From contig NC_064619.1 in assembly GCF_023898315.1 (NCBI RefSeq), positions 340,739,650 through 340,803,649 of the forward strand: a stretch of DNA of 64,000 nucleotides, in the 5' to 3' direction. Position numbers and translations under genes: made by a program. Shown here one piece after another: positions 33,359-44,129 of the stretch; the stretch's first letter is position 1, and each line of letters starts with the position of its first letter. Under the pieces are notes generated by a model that saw only the letters and a program-made list of their open reading frames with translations, made no database searches and was not told where the DNA came from. Origin of the DNA: Schistocerca nitens. Taxonomy: Eukaryota > Arthropoda > Insecta > Orthoptera > Acrididae.

Positions 33359-33483
33359 TCAAAACAGTCAACTTGCTTTACGGTGTTAAACAACTTAGGG
33401 AAACTTTAAAATACATTTTGTAGGGAATTTTTGAGAGTTGCATCGAACTACTTTAGGCAACTGATATTTATTCTGAACTTCAC

Positions 33484-33486
<3 letters not shown>

Positions 33487-33551
<65 letters not shown>
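33487..33551. repeat. (TA)n microsatellite
   Basis: About 32 uninterrupted TA dinucleotides. The Tyr-Ile open frames that cross it are artefacts. Confidence 0.98.
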
Positions 33552-33553
<2 letters not shown>

Positions 33554-33639
33554 AAACTCCAATTACCATGTGGTCCCTTTGTTGGTTTCCGACTTATGAT
33601 AAATAAAATATTTGTTTCAGTTCAAGACGTAAACTTGTT

Positions 33640-35395
33640 ATGGCGTCAGCTAGTAAACAAAGAGGCCCTAAGAAGAGAAAAGTTACGAAGGAGTTGAGAA
33701 CTTTTCAAGACAAGCGGACTGTAAATTATTTGTTTTTGCATAACGTAAAACACAACCTATATGTCTTATATGCAATGAATCTGTCTCGTTTCCAAAAGAA
33801 TATAACATCAAACAGCATTAAGAAAATAAAGTATATGGGACAATTTCGACAACAGCAGGTAAACGACTTAAAAAGGAAACTTTCTGGGCAACAGCAAATA
33901 TTTACAAGGGCGAATTCAGAGTCAACACGCAATGTGAAAGCGAGTTCTGCAGTAGCTATACTGGCAAAAACACAAAGCCATATTCAGATTGCAAGATTTT
34001 TAAGGTATGCTTAGAGACTGTCGTTCAAACTGTGTGTCCAGAAAAGAAAAAGGATTTCTCAAAAATAAGCCTGTCTCGTCAACTATTACTGACATGTGGA
34101 TGACATTAGAAAACAAATTTAAGATAATTTAAAAGATACTGCATCTGAATTTATATTTTATTCTCTAGCTTTGGATGAATGAACAGATATGGCGGCTATC
34201 ATTCAAGTGGCGATTTGTCTGAGTTGTTGATGCCAATTTTAATAAAACAGAAGAATTAGCGGTGTTGTACCCTCTTAAGGATACCATGAACTCAAGAGAT
34301 TTGTTGGAAGCAGTTATATCGACATTAAGGAGCTTTTCGTTAAAACTTAACAACCTGTGGTGCTCCAGCAATGGCTGGGAAAACGACTGTTTAGTTTAGT
34401 TGACTGGAAACGAGGCCCACAAAGTGGACAATACGTCGATGCTAAACTTTCATTGTATTATCCATCAAGAGAATTTATATGTCATGTCCCTCAAAATGGA
34501 CGATGTCATGAGGGTAGTTGTCAAAACTGTGAATTTTATTAATTCGAAAGGACTGACTCACTGTCAGTTCCAAGAATTTATGAAATCTTTGAATTCAGTG
34601 CTTGGTAACATTTTGTATTATACGGAAGTAAGATGCCTAAAATATTGCGAAAATGTTGGAAAGAGTATTTGATTTGAAGCAAGAAATACAATCATTCTTT
34701 GAAAGTAAGTCAAAGAAACTCCTGGAGTTCGAAGATAAGGAATGGCTTGCCCACTTTGCGTTCTTAGTCGAAATAAGCAGCCACCTAAATGACGTTAATA
34801 CTCGACTCCAAGGAAAAGATCAGCTGATTAACATCATGCATGATCATATTTCCGCATTCCAGATGAAACTTGGGCTTTGGGAACAACAGTTATGTGCAAA
34901 AAAGTTCCTACACTGTCAAAGCAATTGGACGTTACACAGCCAGCAGCGATTAAATGCGCTACTTTAATATCTGACTTGAAATACGAACTTGAAAACCGAT
35001 TTAAAGATTTTAAGAAACATCGTCCGCTTTTTTCTGTATTCGCTGCGCCATTCTAGACATGAGTTCACTACAAACGGAATTCTGCGAAAAGCAATGTGAC
35101 GCACAGTTAAAAGATAAATTTAATCAGGTTGGTATGGAAGAGTTCTATAAAACATATTTGGACAAGAAGAAATATCCAGGGTTTTAAAACACTCTTCAAA
35201 AATTATTTCATTATTTATATACACTTACATGTATGAACAACTTTTTAGTTGGATGAATTACATCAAATCACAAACAGAACACGAATTACTGGTGGTCACC
35301 TAGAAACTCTTTGCGTGTGGCAACAATTTCAGATGACATCAACATTGTCTCATTTAGTCAAGTTAAACAAAGCCAGACATCCCACTAAGATTGTA
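33640..35395 (+). pseudogene. GTF2IRD2-like hAT transposase, decayed
   Basis: The start MASASKQRGPKKRKV is followed by a degenerate BED-type region and MGQFRQQQVNDLKRKLSGQQ. The catalytic core is broken across frames at 34160-34400 (a stop stands where ALDES-T is expected). NEAHKVDNTSMLNFHCIIHQ, DDVMRVVVKTVNFINSKGLT and VRCLKYCENVGKS sit in successive frames. The best stretch is 34653-34967 (ERVFDLKQEIQSFFESK, EWLAHFAFLVEISSHLND), the helical insert of hAT proteins. LKYELENRFKDFKKHRPLFS follows at 34970-35040. The hATC dimerisation end is lost. The same protein type was domesticated in mammals as GTF2IRD2; this insect copy is clearly dead. Confidence 0.8.
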
Positions 35396-35565
35396 CTTCA
35401 TTAAATTGTATAATAAACGTTCTATCCTCAGATCTGATTTAATTTCTTAAAAAAATAATTATTTGTTTGTTTTGGTCCACAAAACAAAAATAGGTAATGC
35501 GGTCTGCGGAGAAATGCCCTCTCAAAAATTTGGCCCACCTGCCGAAAAGTTTGGTCACCCCTGAG

Positions 35566-36006
35566 CTACAGCGTTCAAAGCGACATCGGGTTGTGTTGAC
35601 CTGTTTGCTTATGTTTGTAGCCTTGCGCGGACCGACTTAATTTACAAAAATTCTTCTGACTTAGGTGTCAAGCCAAATTAAAATAGTGACCCAACGTTCC
35701 GGCCTTTACAGCAAGTGTCCTTCATCAAAATTTGTGTTACATGTATGACATTTTACAATTCAATATAGTCAACTACCAAGAAGTAGTTTACGAACAAGTA
35801 GGGTGCCACTGGAAGACTCTTCGGAACTGATTGCATAGAAATCTGACGATGCACTGTTGGACTTGTTTAGGCATCTATTGACACCTTGTTTCCTGTATTA
35901 GCTGTACCTGGCCGCGCTTTGCTGTGGCTCAGTCTGCTTAAATGGAAAAGAAAGAAAAAAGAGAAAGATCACGTTTCTGATATGTACGGGAATTGGATGT
36001 ACGTCC
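35566..36006. other. No gene seen
   Basis: Includes CCAACGTTCCGGCCTTTACAG at about 35693, resembling the arm motif of fold-back elements, without a partner arm. Confidence 0.35.
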
Positions 36007-36330
36007 TAATCTCCTCCTCTCCTCTGTCTGTCCATCTCCCCCTCTCCCTATATTTGTCCATCTCCTCCGTCCACATCTCTCTGTCCGTCTTCTTCTCTCC
36101 CCCTCTCTCACTCTCCATTTCCATCTCTCCTGTCTCTCTCACTCTTCCTCAGTCCATCATCTGCTCCTCTCTTTCTCTGTCCATCTTCTCCTCCCCTCTC
36201 ACTCCATCTCCTCCTGCCCCCTCTTTCTGTCCATCTTCTCCTTCCCATTTTCTATTTCCATGTCTTCCCACCCCTCAGCCCGTCTGCCCTTCCACACATC
36301 CCCACCCCCACACCCCGCCCTCTCTAACCT
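36007..36330 (+). repeat. Pyrimidine-rich (CT) low-complexity tract
   Basis: Dominated by CTCTCTC, CCATCTCC and CTGTCC words. It leaves long Ser/Pro/Leu-rich open frames in all plus-strand phases, which are not genes. Confidence 0.93.
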
Positions 36331-36479
36331 TCAGCCTTGTTTATTGTTATTTTAAATTCGGATTCGGTGGTAGTAGTCTAATCATAAGTTAATAAGCCAT
36401 AAATATAACTTTCCTGTTTGCTAACAACGTTCCACTATTTTATATTTTACAGCGTTTCCCTACTATTATGAATTTATAT

Positions 36480-37130
36480 CTTATATACATTTAAAAAAAG
36501 GTAAATAAAAACACATCCGTATACCGATGAGACGTGTCAAAATTTCAAAACAAATGGTCAAGAACTTTCGGAGATTAACATTTATGTTTCCCCTTTTATT
36601 CCATATATGTTCCATGTATATCAAATGACGTCCCGGAGGTATATAAAAACATTTGAGTATTCGAATGCAACATTGCTTCAAAATTACAAAGCAGTCCATG
36701 AAGAACATTCGCAGGTTTGAGATTTTGAAGCAACGAACACCTACGTTTGTACTTGTATAGAAAAAGTAGATGTTCTTAATCGCAAATCTCACGAAGTTTT
36801 TGACCGATTGCTTTGAAAGTTTGACACAACGTTCCACTACTATATGCGCGTGTATTCACGTGTCTATTTTAAACATATGTCATAAACAAATGCATATAAA
36901 TTTAGTAATACGGATACTTTGTTACAAAAACCTCAAAAATTACATACACATGTATTATACATCATGTATTAATGAATTAGCTACCTAAAAACAGGCCTGA
37001 ATTAAATTTGAACGTTGTGTCAAAATTTCAAGGCACTTAATTATGGATTTTCAGAGGTACACGACTTTGAACAAACGAACATTTGCATTTTTGTTTATAC
37101 AGCCTTATCAATACATTTTTGTTGATTTCA
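36480..37130. repeat. Degenerate internal repeats around GTGTCAAAATTTCAA
   Basis: GTGTCAAAATTTCAA occurs at about 36534 and 37018 in the same orientation, each followed by a TTCGGAGATT or TTTTCAGAGG type word. GAACAAACGAACATTTGC appears at 37075. The words recur in many arthropod repeats. No coding sequence is evident, and the flanks 36331-36479 show nothing. Confidence 0.45.
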
Positions 37131-38300
37131 TCCATCGTTGTTTCCTCACATTGTGTTGACGAGAAGATAACAACCTGAATATGTTATTGTATTATTTTTA
37201 GCATACATTATGTAATAACAGTGTAGCTACATATCAAAATTATGGAGGAAACGGAAATAAATGATTGAAAAATAATTTTGGAAACTTATGGCGTGTTTTT
37301 GTATAGCGGAAGGTTACAGGTAACCAATATTTCGTTTTGCTTTTCATCGATTGAGGGAAAAACAAAGAGTTTGACAAGCAATTGATTTCCATTTAGTTTT
37401 CTCTAAAACTGCTGTTATAACCACATCCTTCCCTTAACACTTAATTACCCTGTATGTGTCATGACTTGTTCGTGTTACTCGTTTAGGTTTCAGTACGAAA
37501 CAGAAACAGAGACGACTTGTTAACAATGTAATTCGTAACTACTGTTTATGGAGTCTATTTTGCGCAAAATCTTTTTATTTGTTTGCATCACAGCATTCTA
37601 CAAATCATAATGCAATAAAATTTTTTGATACTAAATTGTATAGAAAAAAATTTGTTACAGATCAGTATTTTGCTTAGTATGTCCTTATATTTCTTTTTTG
37701 TCTCATCTTCCGACAGCTTCATTATCTATCCAGTATTGATGACTTCTGTTGCATACCCAAATCTTCAACATCTACCATTTCCCCCATCGTCACTCCCCAT
37801 CTCCAGACGAACTATTCACGGATGCTTCCAGTTAGTCTTGCCATCTAATACAGTCTACTGACAGTTTTTCGTAGAATTATTTCATTTGTCGCATATAATT
37901 TCTTTTCATCTTGTATCCGATGTATTAATTAAATATGTAGCATTGTTCGATAGCAACAGATCTAGATGAATCTCATTTATTTCTAACGACTTTTTCATGG
38001 CGTTGAAATTCTTATTAATATTTTTGAGTCCGTAGACCGTTCCATTCAATGGAGCTCCGTTGGTTGGAGCAGATTTATTACGCAATAAACACCTCAATTT
38101 ATCAGCATTAAAATATCAAAGTATGTTCTAACGCATACGAAGATAAACTTCCCTAGTACGAGACAAACAAAAAAGGAAAAGAAAAATTGTTTTACTTATG
38201 AGTAGCACTTCAGTTAATTAGTCGGAAGATACTTTATTCGAATTGCACAGGAAACAGAGAAAGAATTACAGTTAAAAAAACAAACAAACGTATGTCCCTC
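37131..38300. other. AT-rich stretch, no gene seen
   Basis: No motif recognised. Short open frames only. Confidence 0.4.
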
Positions 38301-38304
38301 ATTC

Positions 38305-38373
38305 TTTATTGACGAATGTACAATAGAGCAAGGAACAAGTTGTGAATGGAAGTGAAATGTGTAATGATTTTAT
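38305..38373 (-). promoter_or_regulatory. Candidate polyadenylation signals for the adenylate kinase gene
   Basis: AATAAA occurs on the minus strand at 38368-38373 and at 38305-38310, about 475 and 540 bases past the stop codon. Either could end the transcript. The 3' untranslated region between contains no obvious mobile element. Confidence 0.35.
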
Positions 38374-38845
38374 TGCTAATGAAGTAAGAAGTCAATGTGA
38401 TTGATTTTAGAGAAGCAACAAAGTTCGTGTTAATGGTACTGGCGGGGTCGTATAACAGTCACTGCCATCATACATTACAACGCCGTAGAAGAACCTGCAG
38501 CAGAGCTTACCTAGCTTCTCCTCCTGTAGCGTGCTGGTACATGGGAAATTTACCCAAAACTACAGTCAAACTGATGCATGCTTACACTAGTTGTGAAAAT
38601 CAAACAGTCTTCGATGTAGCAGAACGCCCCAACTTACACAGTAAGGTCCTACATTTGCACCATAAGCTTTGTGCCGATATAAGTCATACAACAGATCAGC
38701 AATAGACATTTTTCGGCGTGAAAGGATATACGATCCGTTTTCGGCACAACGAAGGCAATGTAAGTTTCTACGTTGTTGCTGGATATGAGTGACGATGTTG
38801 CTGTGTAAAGACGAAACAGTCAGAACTTCCGTGGAGAGCGGCGCT

Positions 38846-38923
38846 CTACGCGCTGGCCACCACTTTGTCCAAGCACTGCTGAACCTCGTTGAAGATCACG
38901 TCCGGGTCATTTTCAGCGCTGAT
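38846..38923 (-). CDS. AK1: Adenylate kinase 1-type protein, terminal coding exon
   Basis: On the minus strand a pyrimidine-rich run ending TTGTTTCAG/ATC is a good splice acceptor at 38924. The exon encodes 25 residues (ISAENDPDVIFNEVQQCLDK and then VVASA) before a TAG at 38846-38848. This is the C-terminal helix of short adenylate kinases, where a (V/I)-(N/S)-AE stretch and a D-V-F-V motif are usual. The exon begins in phase 0, matching the phase-0 end of the exon at 48486. Adenylate kinase interconverts ATP plus AMP and two ADP in the cytosol. The intron between the two exons is 9562 bases and contains most of the mobile DNA described between them. Confidence 0.85.
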   Translation of the reverse strand: MSAENDPDVIFNEVQQCLDKVVASA

Positions 38924-39009
38924 CTGAAACAAGAGCATAGAGAAAGACATATCAGCGCTTTAGAATCACCCGTAAACCCGTGGGCACAACTAGTATTTTA
39001 TACCGGTCT

Positions 39010-39025
39010 CCCACTAAAAAAAAAA
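39010..39025. repeat. Short poly-A run
   Basis: About 15 A residues after CCACTA, possibly the tail of an old retroposed sequence. Nothing else identifies it. Confidence 0.4.
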
Positions 39026-39240
39026 AAAAAGGTCTAGTTTCTGTTCACGAACTTAAACTTGCAATAGATCTACTGCAGCATCCACTGAAGCAACGGAAGT
39101 ATTGTGCTGAAATAGTGAGGTTATCAAACGGCTGGAAACCTGAGAAGTTTATATTCTAGTGAAGTCTTGAGTGTAATTGAAATGGATACTGTACGGAGAA
39201 GAGGAAAAACAATATATTGTTTGTATACACGTATCAAGAA

Positions 39241-39860
39241 CACTTCTGACCATTAAAATTGAAACACCAGTAAGGATAAAACGACGATGAAATTTCAAAT
39301 GGCTCTGAGCACTATGGGACTTAACATTTATGGTCATCAGTCCCCTAGAACTTAGAACTACTTAAACCTAACTAACCTGAGGACATCACACACATCCATG
39401 CCCGAGGCAGGATTCGAACCTGCGACAGTAGCAGTCGCGCGGCTTCGGACTGAGCGCCTAGAACCGCTAGACCACCGCTACCGGCGAAATTTCAATTATT
39501 GTGCGCTTACAATATAATAGGAAGACTGAATGATTAAATTTGTGTGTGATTTGGCGGTAGAGAGGGTGCGAAATTTAGTTCACACAGCTGGTGCCTCTTG
39601 ACCGCAACAGTGACTCCCCCCTGGCGAACATCGAGTGGAAAAGTCTTGCATATCAGACATCGATCATTCCAAGTCCTGCTGAGGTCCACGAGGAAGACAG
39701 GCTGGGGCGTGTACGTCACGAGGGTAGACCTAAGCTCACTCACTAGCTCTTGTCAGCAAACGAACTGCGTTTCTACGCCTCGTAACTGGGTATTTATGTA
39801 CAAACGAGAATTACATCTTCTACTGCAGTGCGCCGTTATGGAGTTTTACTGATTACTAGT
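39241..39860 (-). mobile_element. Tc1-like transposon relic (left end), split by a SINE
   Basis: The left end CACTTCTGACCATTAAAATT resembles the terminal repeats at 11254 and 14394. The sequence resumes after the SINE at 39299-39485. No coding motif is readable in this part. It may belong with the fragment at 40530-41024. Confidence 0.6.
39299..39485 (-). repeat. tRNA-derived SINE, full length, with target duplication
   Basis: The 10-base duplication GAAATTTCAA (39289-39298 and 39486-39495) flanks it exactly. The body reads TCATCAGTCCCCTAGAACTT and the head contains a B box (inverse of GGTTCGAATCCTGCC). The head resembles the copies at 39892 and 54133. Confidence 0.95.
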
Positions 39861-39891
39861 ACTACGACGGAACACACTACTTTGGAATAAG

Positions 39892-40085
39892 CCGGCCGGA
39901 GTGGCCGAGAGGTTCTAGGCACTTCAGTCAGGAACCGCGCGACCGCTACGGTCGCAGGTTCGAATCCTGCCCCGGGCATGGATGTGCGTGATGTCCTAGG
40001 GTTAGTTAGGTTTAAGTAGTTCTAAGTTCTAGGGGACTGGTGACCTCAGAAGTTAAGTCCCACAGTGCTCAGAGCCATTTAGCCA
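39892..40085 (+). repeat. tRNA-derived SINE, full length, with target duplication
   Basis: It begins CCGGCCGGAGTGGCCGAGAG (A box) with GGTTCGAATCCTGCC (B box), then GGGCATGGATGTGCGTGATG and ends CTCAGAGCCATTTAGCCA. It is flanked by TACTTTGGAATAAG and TACTTTGGAGTAAG (39878-39891 and 40086-40099). Confidence 0.95.
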
Positions 40086-40529
40086 TACTTTGGAGTAAGT
40101 TGTAATTAAAGATCTGTGCTCGACATAAGTGGCATAACGGCTTGTTTGTGCCATTAAGTTTCTTCTTCATATTTCATACAAGGAGTAGCGCCACATGTAA
40201 CAGATAATCATTTTGGTATGATTTTAATTTTATTATACGCACTGCAGTTGTAATAATTTAGTACAAGGGCTACTGACTACTAAACAGCATTCCAGGAGAA
40301 GATGCTATTCTCGTTTGTACATGAATGCCCAATTACGAATTAACAGTTGTTGAAACACAGTACGTCTGCTGAGCTGAGAGAGCGAGCGAGCTCAGGTCTA
40401 CTACCCTCGTGATGCGCCACGGCCTGTTTCTCTCGTGCGCTTCGAAGCCCTGCAAGCAACGTCATCTCTGTAACAGAGCTCATCAGTCGTAGCGTAGTGG
40501 AGGGGGCGCGGTGGCGCGTGCGTCACTCA

Positions 40530-41024
40530 GCAAGGATGTCAAATGTTTCCAATAGGTGGAGAATTCTCTGGTTGGGGCCAAGGTCAACACTGTGTGTCGA
40601 ACTGGGACAGGATAGCATGGACAACATGTAGTACTTTTTCAAAGATAACATAACGAAGACCTCGGAGATGGACATAGGCATCGGCCTTAATATGTCAGAA
40701 ATGTAACTACTGCCCAAATTACAGCTCCTGTGAACCAGAGATGAACGCAGCGGCGCCTTATACCATCACGCTATGTTCTGGGCCCGTGCGATAATGACGA
40801 AAGCAATCTCCTCGGAGCCTTGTCAAGCAGAAATATCCAGCTCAGTGCTGTACGCAGTCCTGGGACGCGTTCGAAAAGGGGACGTGGTTCCGTTCCTGTG
40901 TCCAGTGGTGTGTTTGGGCGTACGATTCCCATTGTGTGTCTCTCTTTTGCCGCGTCAGTGGAAGCCGCAACAATGGTAGCTGTGCTGACAATGCGTGCTG
41001 CTCTACACTTCGTTTTGCTGTGCG
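40530..41024 (-). mobile_element. Tc1-like transposon relic
   Basis: Collinear with the element at 11254: TATGTCAGAAATGTAAC corresponds to 11757-11773, TTATACCATCAC to the ACCATCAC at 11839, and GATAATGACGAAAGC to 11870-11884. No open frame remains. It extends up to the SINE at 41037. Confidence 0.75.
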
Positions 41025-41036
41025 TATGGATACTTG

Positions 41037-41186
41037 CGGCTGATCCCGGCGGAGGTTCGAGTTTTCCCTCGGGCATGGGTGTGTGTGTGTGTCCTTAGGA
41101 TAATTTAGGTTAAGTAGTGTGTAAGCTTAGGGACTGATGACCTTAGCAGTTAAGTTCCATAAGATTTCACACACATTTGAACATTT
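41037..41186 (+). repeat. SINE, 5'-truncated, with target duplication
   Basis: TATGGATACTTG at 41025-41036 and 41187-41198 is a perfect 12-base target duplication. The SINE keeps the B-box region GGTTCGAGTTTTCCCTCGGG and the body GGGCATGGGTGTGTG...CTTAGGGACTGATGACC. The A-box half of the head is missing. The copy at 8315 is of the same type. Confidence 0.92.
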
Positions 41187-41339
41187 TATGGATACTTGTT
41201 TTCCTGGGAACAAGCCCATTTTCTGATTCAAGACGCGTGACGTGCCTGTATGGTCGAGTGAACAATATTTCTGCCTTTTTTGTTATCCAGCATGGTGATT
41301 CGGTGTATCCGCAACTGTAATAAATAACTGAAAACAAAT

Positions 41340-41440
41340 TACAGCACCTGTAGCTATTTTATTTTCTGATATCATGACCAGTTTCGGCCACCAACGCCAC
41401 TTTCAAGTGGTTATCAGCCTACCGTCGTGCAGGTACGCGG
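41340..41440. repeat. Relic of an ACCGGTTTCGGC-type fold-back element
   Basis: GATATCATGACCAGTTTCGG followed by GCCACTTTCAAGTGG matches the arm pattern of 30950-31374 in diverged form. No partner arm is seen. Confidence 0.4.
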
Positions 41441-41734
41441 ATGCAGATAGGTCGTTTGGAAGGCCCACTGAATTGTACATTCAGTAAAATGGGCGTTCTC
41501 TTAAATGAAAGTTTCCCCACCAGTACAACCATATGAATACAGCGAGTTATGTAGAATATGCTGAATTCATCCTAAAAACTCAGACCGTTTCTATCTCAAT
41601 AATTAAAACTGATCGAGATTTGATTGTAACTGACTCGTATACAGTTGGTTTAAATAAATCAAATACATGACAGAGAAAATAACGTTCTATTTAAAAAAAT
41701 ATTACTCGTTGCTGTAAGTCTCTGGAAAGTACGA

Positions 41735-42604
41735 GGGGCGTTCAAAAAAAATTGCAATACATTTCTTCTCGTCCAATTTTGGTTGAAAAAATGCTGACTT
41801 TGTTGTTCCCGCTTCAGCCCATATAGTTTCACGAAATTACGATAGATGGCGGCGCTATACGTAGCCTACAAAATGGCATTGAAATAGAGATGCATTCCAA
41901 GCAGATAGCTGTCACTTAGTTTCCTTTGGCGGAAAACGAGAGCATCGCAGATATTCATAGGCGTTTGTAGAATGTCTATGGAGACCTGGCAGTGAACAAG
42001 GGTACGGTGGGTCGTTGGGCGAAGCGTCTGTCATAAACGCAACAGGATCGTGCACCTGTCCGATGTCCCGCGTGCCGGCCTACTGTTCACAGCTGTGACT
42101 CCTGCGATGTTAGAACGTGCGGACACTCTCATTCGAGGTAATCGACAGTTTACAGTAAAACACCCTGTTGCATAGCTGGACGTCTCTGTTTGTAGTGCTG
42201 ATACACTTGCCCACCACTTGGGGGTACTCAAAGATGCACGCCCGCTGCGTTCCTCGCCGCCTAATAGGAGACCACAAAGAGCAACGATGGACCGTCTGTG
42301 CGGAATTGCTGGCGCATTACGAGGGTCATTGTGACATGTTTTTATCGAACATCGTCACAGGTCATGAAAAATTGGTTCACTCATCACTTCGAACCGAAAA
42401 AAACGGCCTCACCAGCTCTCCTCTGAAGAAAAAGTTCAAAGCCAAACTCTCAGCCGTTAGAGTGATGGCGACGAGCTTCTGGGACTCTTAAGTGGTTATT
42501 CCATTTGATGTCCTCCCTCATGGTGTACCGATCAACTCTGAAGTGTATTGTGCTACCCTCAGGAAATTGAAAAAACGACTTCACCGTTTTCGTCTCCACA
42601 AAAA

Positions 42605-42605
<1 letters not shown>
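41735..42605 (+). mobile_element. Mariner-type transposon relic, 3'-truncated at a microsatellite
   Basis: The left end GAGGGGCGTTCAAAAAAAAT is a mariner-like terminus. The transposase can be followed in pieces: helix-turn-helix remnants near 41930-42040, then VPRRLIGDHKEQRW and NIVTGHEKLVHSS where the first catalytic Asp-Glu pair reads HE (42240-42400). KVMATSFWDS-like text ends in a stop at 42489, with INSEVYCATLRKLKKRL after it. The part with the last two Asp residues is missing beyond the TA repeat. Confidence 0.75.

Positions 42606-42608
<3 letters not shown>

Positions 42609-42668
<60 letters not shown>
42609..42668. repeat. (TA)n microsatellite
   Basis: About 29 TA dinucleotides abutting the truncated mariner relic. 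Confidence 0.98.
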
Positions 42669-42670
<2 letters not shown>

Positions 42671-42889
42671 GTTTGGCCCGATAAAGGATGCACCCCGCGG
42701 GAGGCAATATGTTGATGATGGGGAAGTTACTGATGCACCCTGACGCAGGCTCCGACGTCGACCAGTAGATTACTACGATGCGGGCATACAGATTTTCCCC
42801 GAGCTGTGGCGGAAGATTGTGCCACTGAACGGAGATGATGCTGAAAAACAAGGTTTTGCTGCCAAAATATGATGAAAGTGATGTAAAAG

Positions 42890-43085
42890 AAAGCAAAGCT
42901 CCATCTTCTGACCCTCATGGGCCAGTCGCGACCGACCGATCACCGCATCATCCTCTGCCAATGGCGCCATCGGATGCAGTGTAGAGGGACGTGGGGTCAG
43001 CACACCACCCTGCCGGTTGCTGTTGGCTTTCTTGATCTTGGAGCCGCTACTTCGCTTTCAAGTAGCTCCTCAATTGGCATCACAT
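42890..43085 (-). repeat. 5S-type SINE tail fragment
   Basis: Read on the minus strand it contains GAGGAGCTACTTGAAAG, AAGTAGCGGCTCC and TGTGCTGACCCCACGTCCC, matching the 3' body of the 5S-derived SINE at 13793. The 5S head is not evident. The following 43090-43950 shows no gene. Confidence 0.65.
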
Positions 43086-44129
43086 GGCTGATTGTACCGC
43101 GCTCCAGCCCTCCTACCATGGAAAAATCTCTGGCAGTCTCCGAAATCGAAATGAGGTTCTCCACATAGCAGACTGACACACCGACTACTGAGCTAGGAGG
43201 CGAGCTGAAACGCTGTACCAAATTTTGTTATTCCCAGATGAGCATGAAGCTGCAGATTTGGATCAGGAGATGCGCAAATGACTTTGATTATCAGCGTAGA
43301 CCTCAGTCTTTAGAAATACGTAACAGATAAGCGCACGCGACGTTACACAGACATGTCAGTGCATGTAGGAACACAATGGCTAGAGGTTCAATCCATGAGT
43401 TGTAATCGTGGCACATGTTGGAACACGTGGGGCCTTAAACTACGTCGTTGTGAAGCCGGGTGCCCGTCTGGCTGATGTTGGTATACGCGCAAAGAGGAAA
43501 TGGAAGTGAGATGTCCCTTGTGACATAGGCTACCTTTCTTTAGGGGAACGTAACGGCCTCCAACATCCTTACAGGCCCACGTAACGTTCTGTGGGCGACT
43601 ACCCACGCTGAATTTCGTTCGAAGGTGACCACCACAGATCAGGGCACTGAAACTTCCTCGTAGCCTTCAGTGGTGAGCTATTTTAACAACCCATAGGGCC
43701 TACTGCTGTATTGTGAAGAACGCAGCACAGCCTATGCGTCCTGAAAACCCGCGAGGGAACTGGAGGTGTCTACACCTAGCGCCACCTCGGCAGTGGTATA
43801 CGTACAGGCTACACGAGACGAGAGTAGTAGTTTGAACCCTGCTCCGTTACACATCGAGGCGACTACATGCGAAGCCTGGCTGTTAGCATGATGGTGTGAC
43901 ATCAGGGGGCAAGCGACGGCACGCTGACTCGCTACATAAGGTGCAGTCAAATGAAAACCAGACAGATGGGCAAAAAATAAATAAACTGTTTATTAAATTC
44001 TTCATTTGTGTGGCCATAGTGTCCTTAGTTGCTTTACAATTTCAAACACATGTTAAAAACACACCCAAAAACATAGAGCATACAATTACAGACAGAGAAA
44101 CAGAGACTTGTACAAACAAACCCTCAAGC

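Larger units (their letters stand above)
32151..33486. other. Interior of the hAT span, no firm coding
   Basis: AT-rich DNA. CTTTAATTTTAGTAG occurs at about 32290 and 32390, suggesting a small local duplication. Two tRNA-Gly-like sequences are listed separately. Confidence 0.4.
30808..35565 (+). mobile_element. hAT transposon (GTF2IRD2/ZBED-like) with nested insertions
   Basis: The left end AGGGGTGGCCAACC (30810) is the inverse of the right end GGTCACCCCTGA (35553-35564), typical hAT termini. Flanking 8-mers are ATCTAAAC and AGCTACAG, an eroded target duplication at best. Within this span lie a fold-back element (30950-31374), a LINE 3' end, a TA microsatellite and the decayed transposase. 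Joining the two ends as one element is an inference from end sequence and from the transposase between them. Confidence 0.65.

Noticed and set aside
33431-33697. Tyr-Ile repeat protein
   Set aside because: Translation of a TA microsatellite; the same occurs at 42492-42743.
35886-36392. Pro/Ser-rich open frames in several phases
   Set aside because: Produced by the CT-rich low-complexity tract.
38397-38705. 102-codon plus-strand open frame
   Set aside because: No family resemblance; it lies antisense in the likely 3' untranslated region of the adenylate kinase gene.
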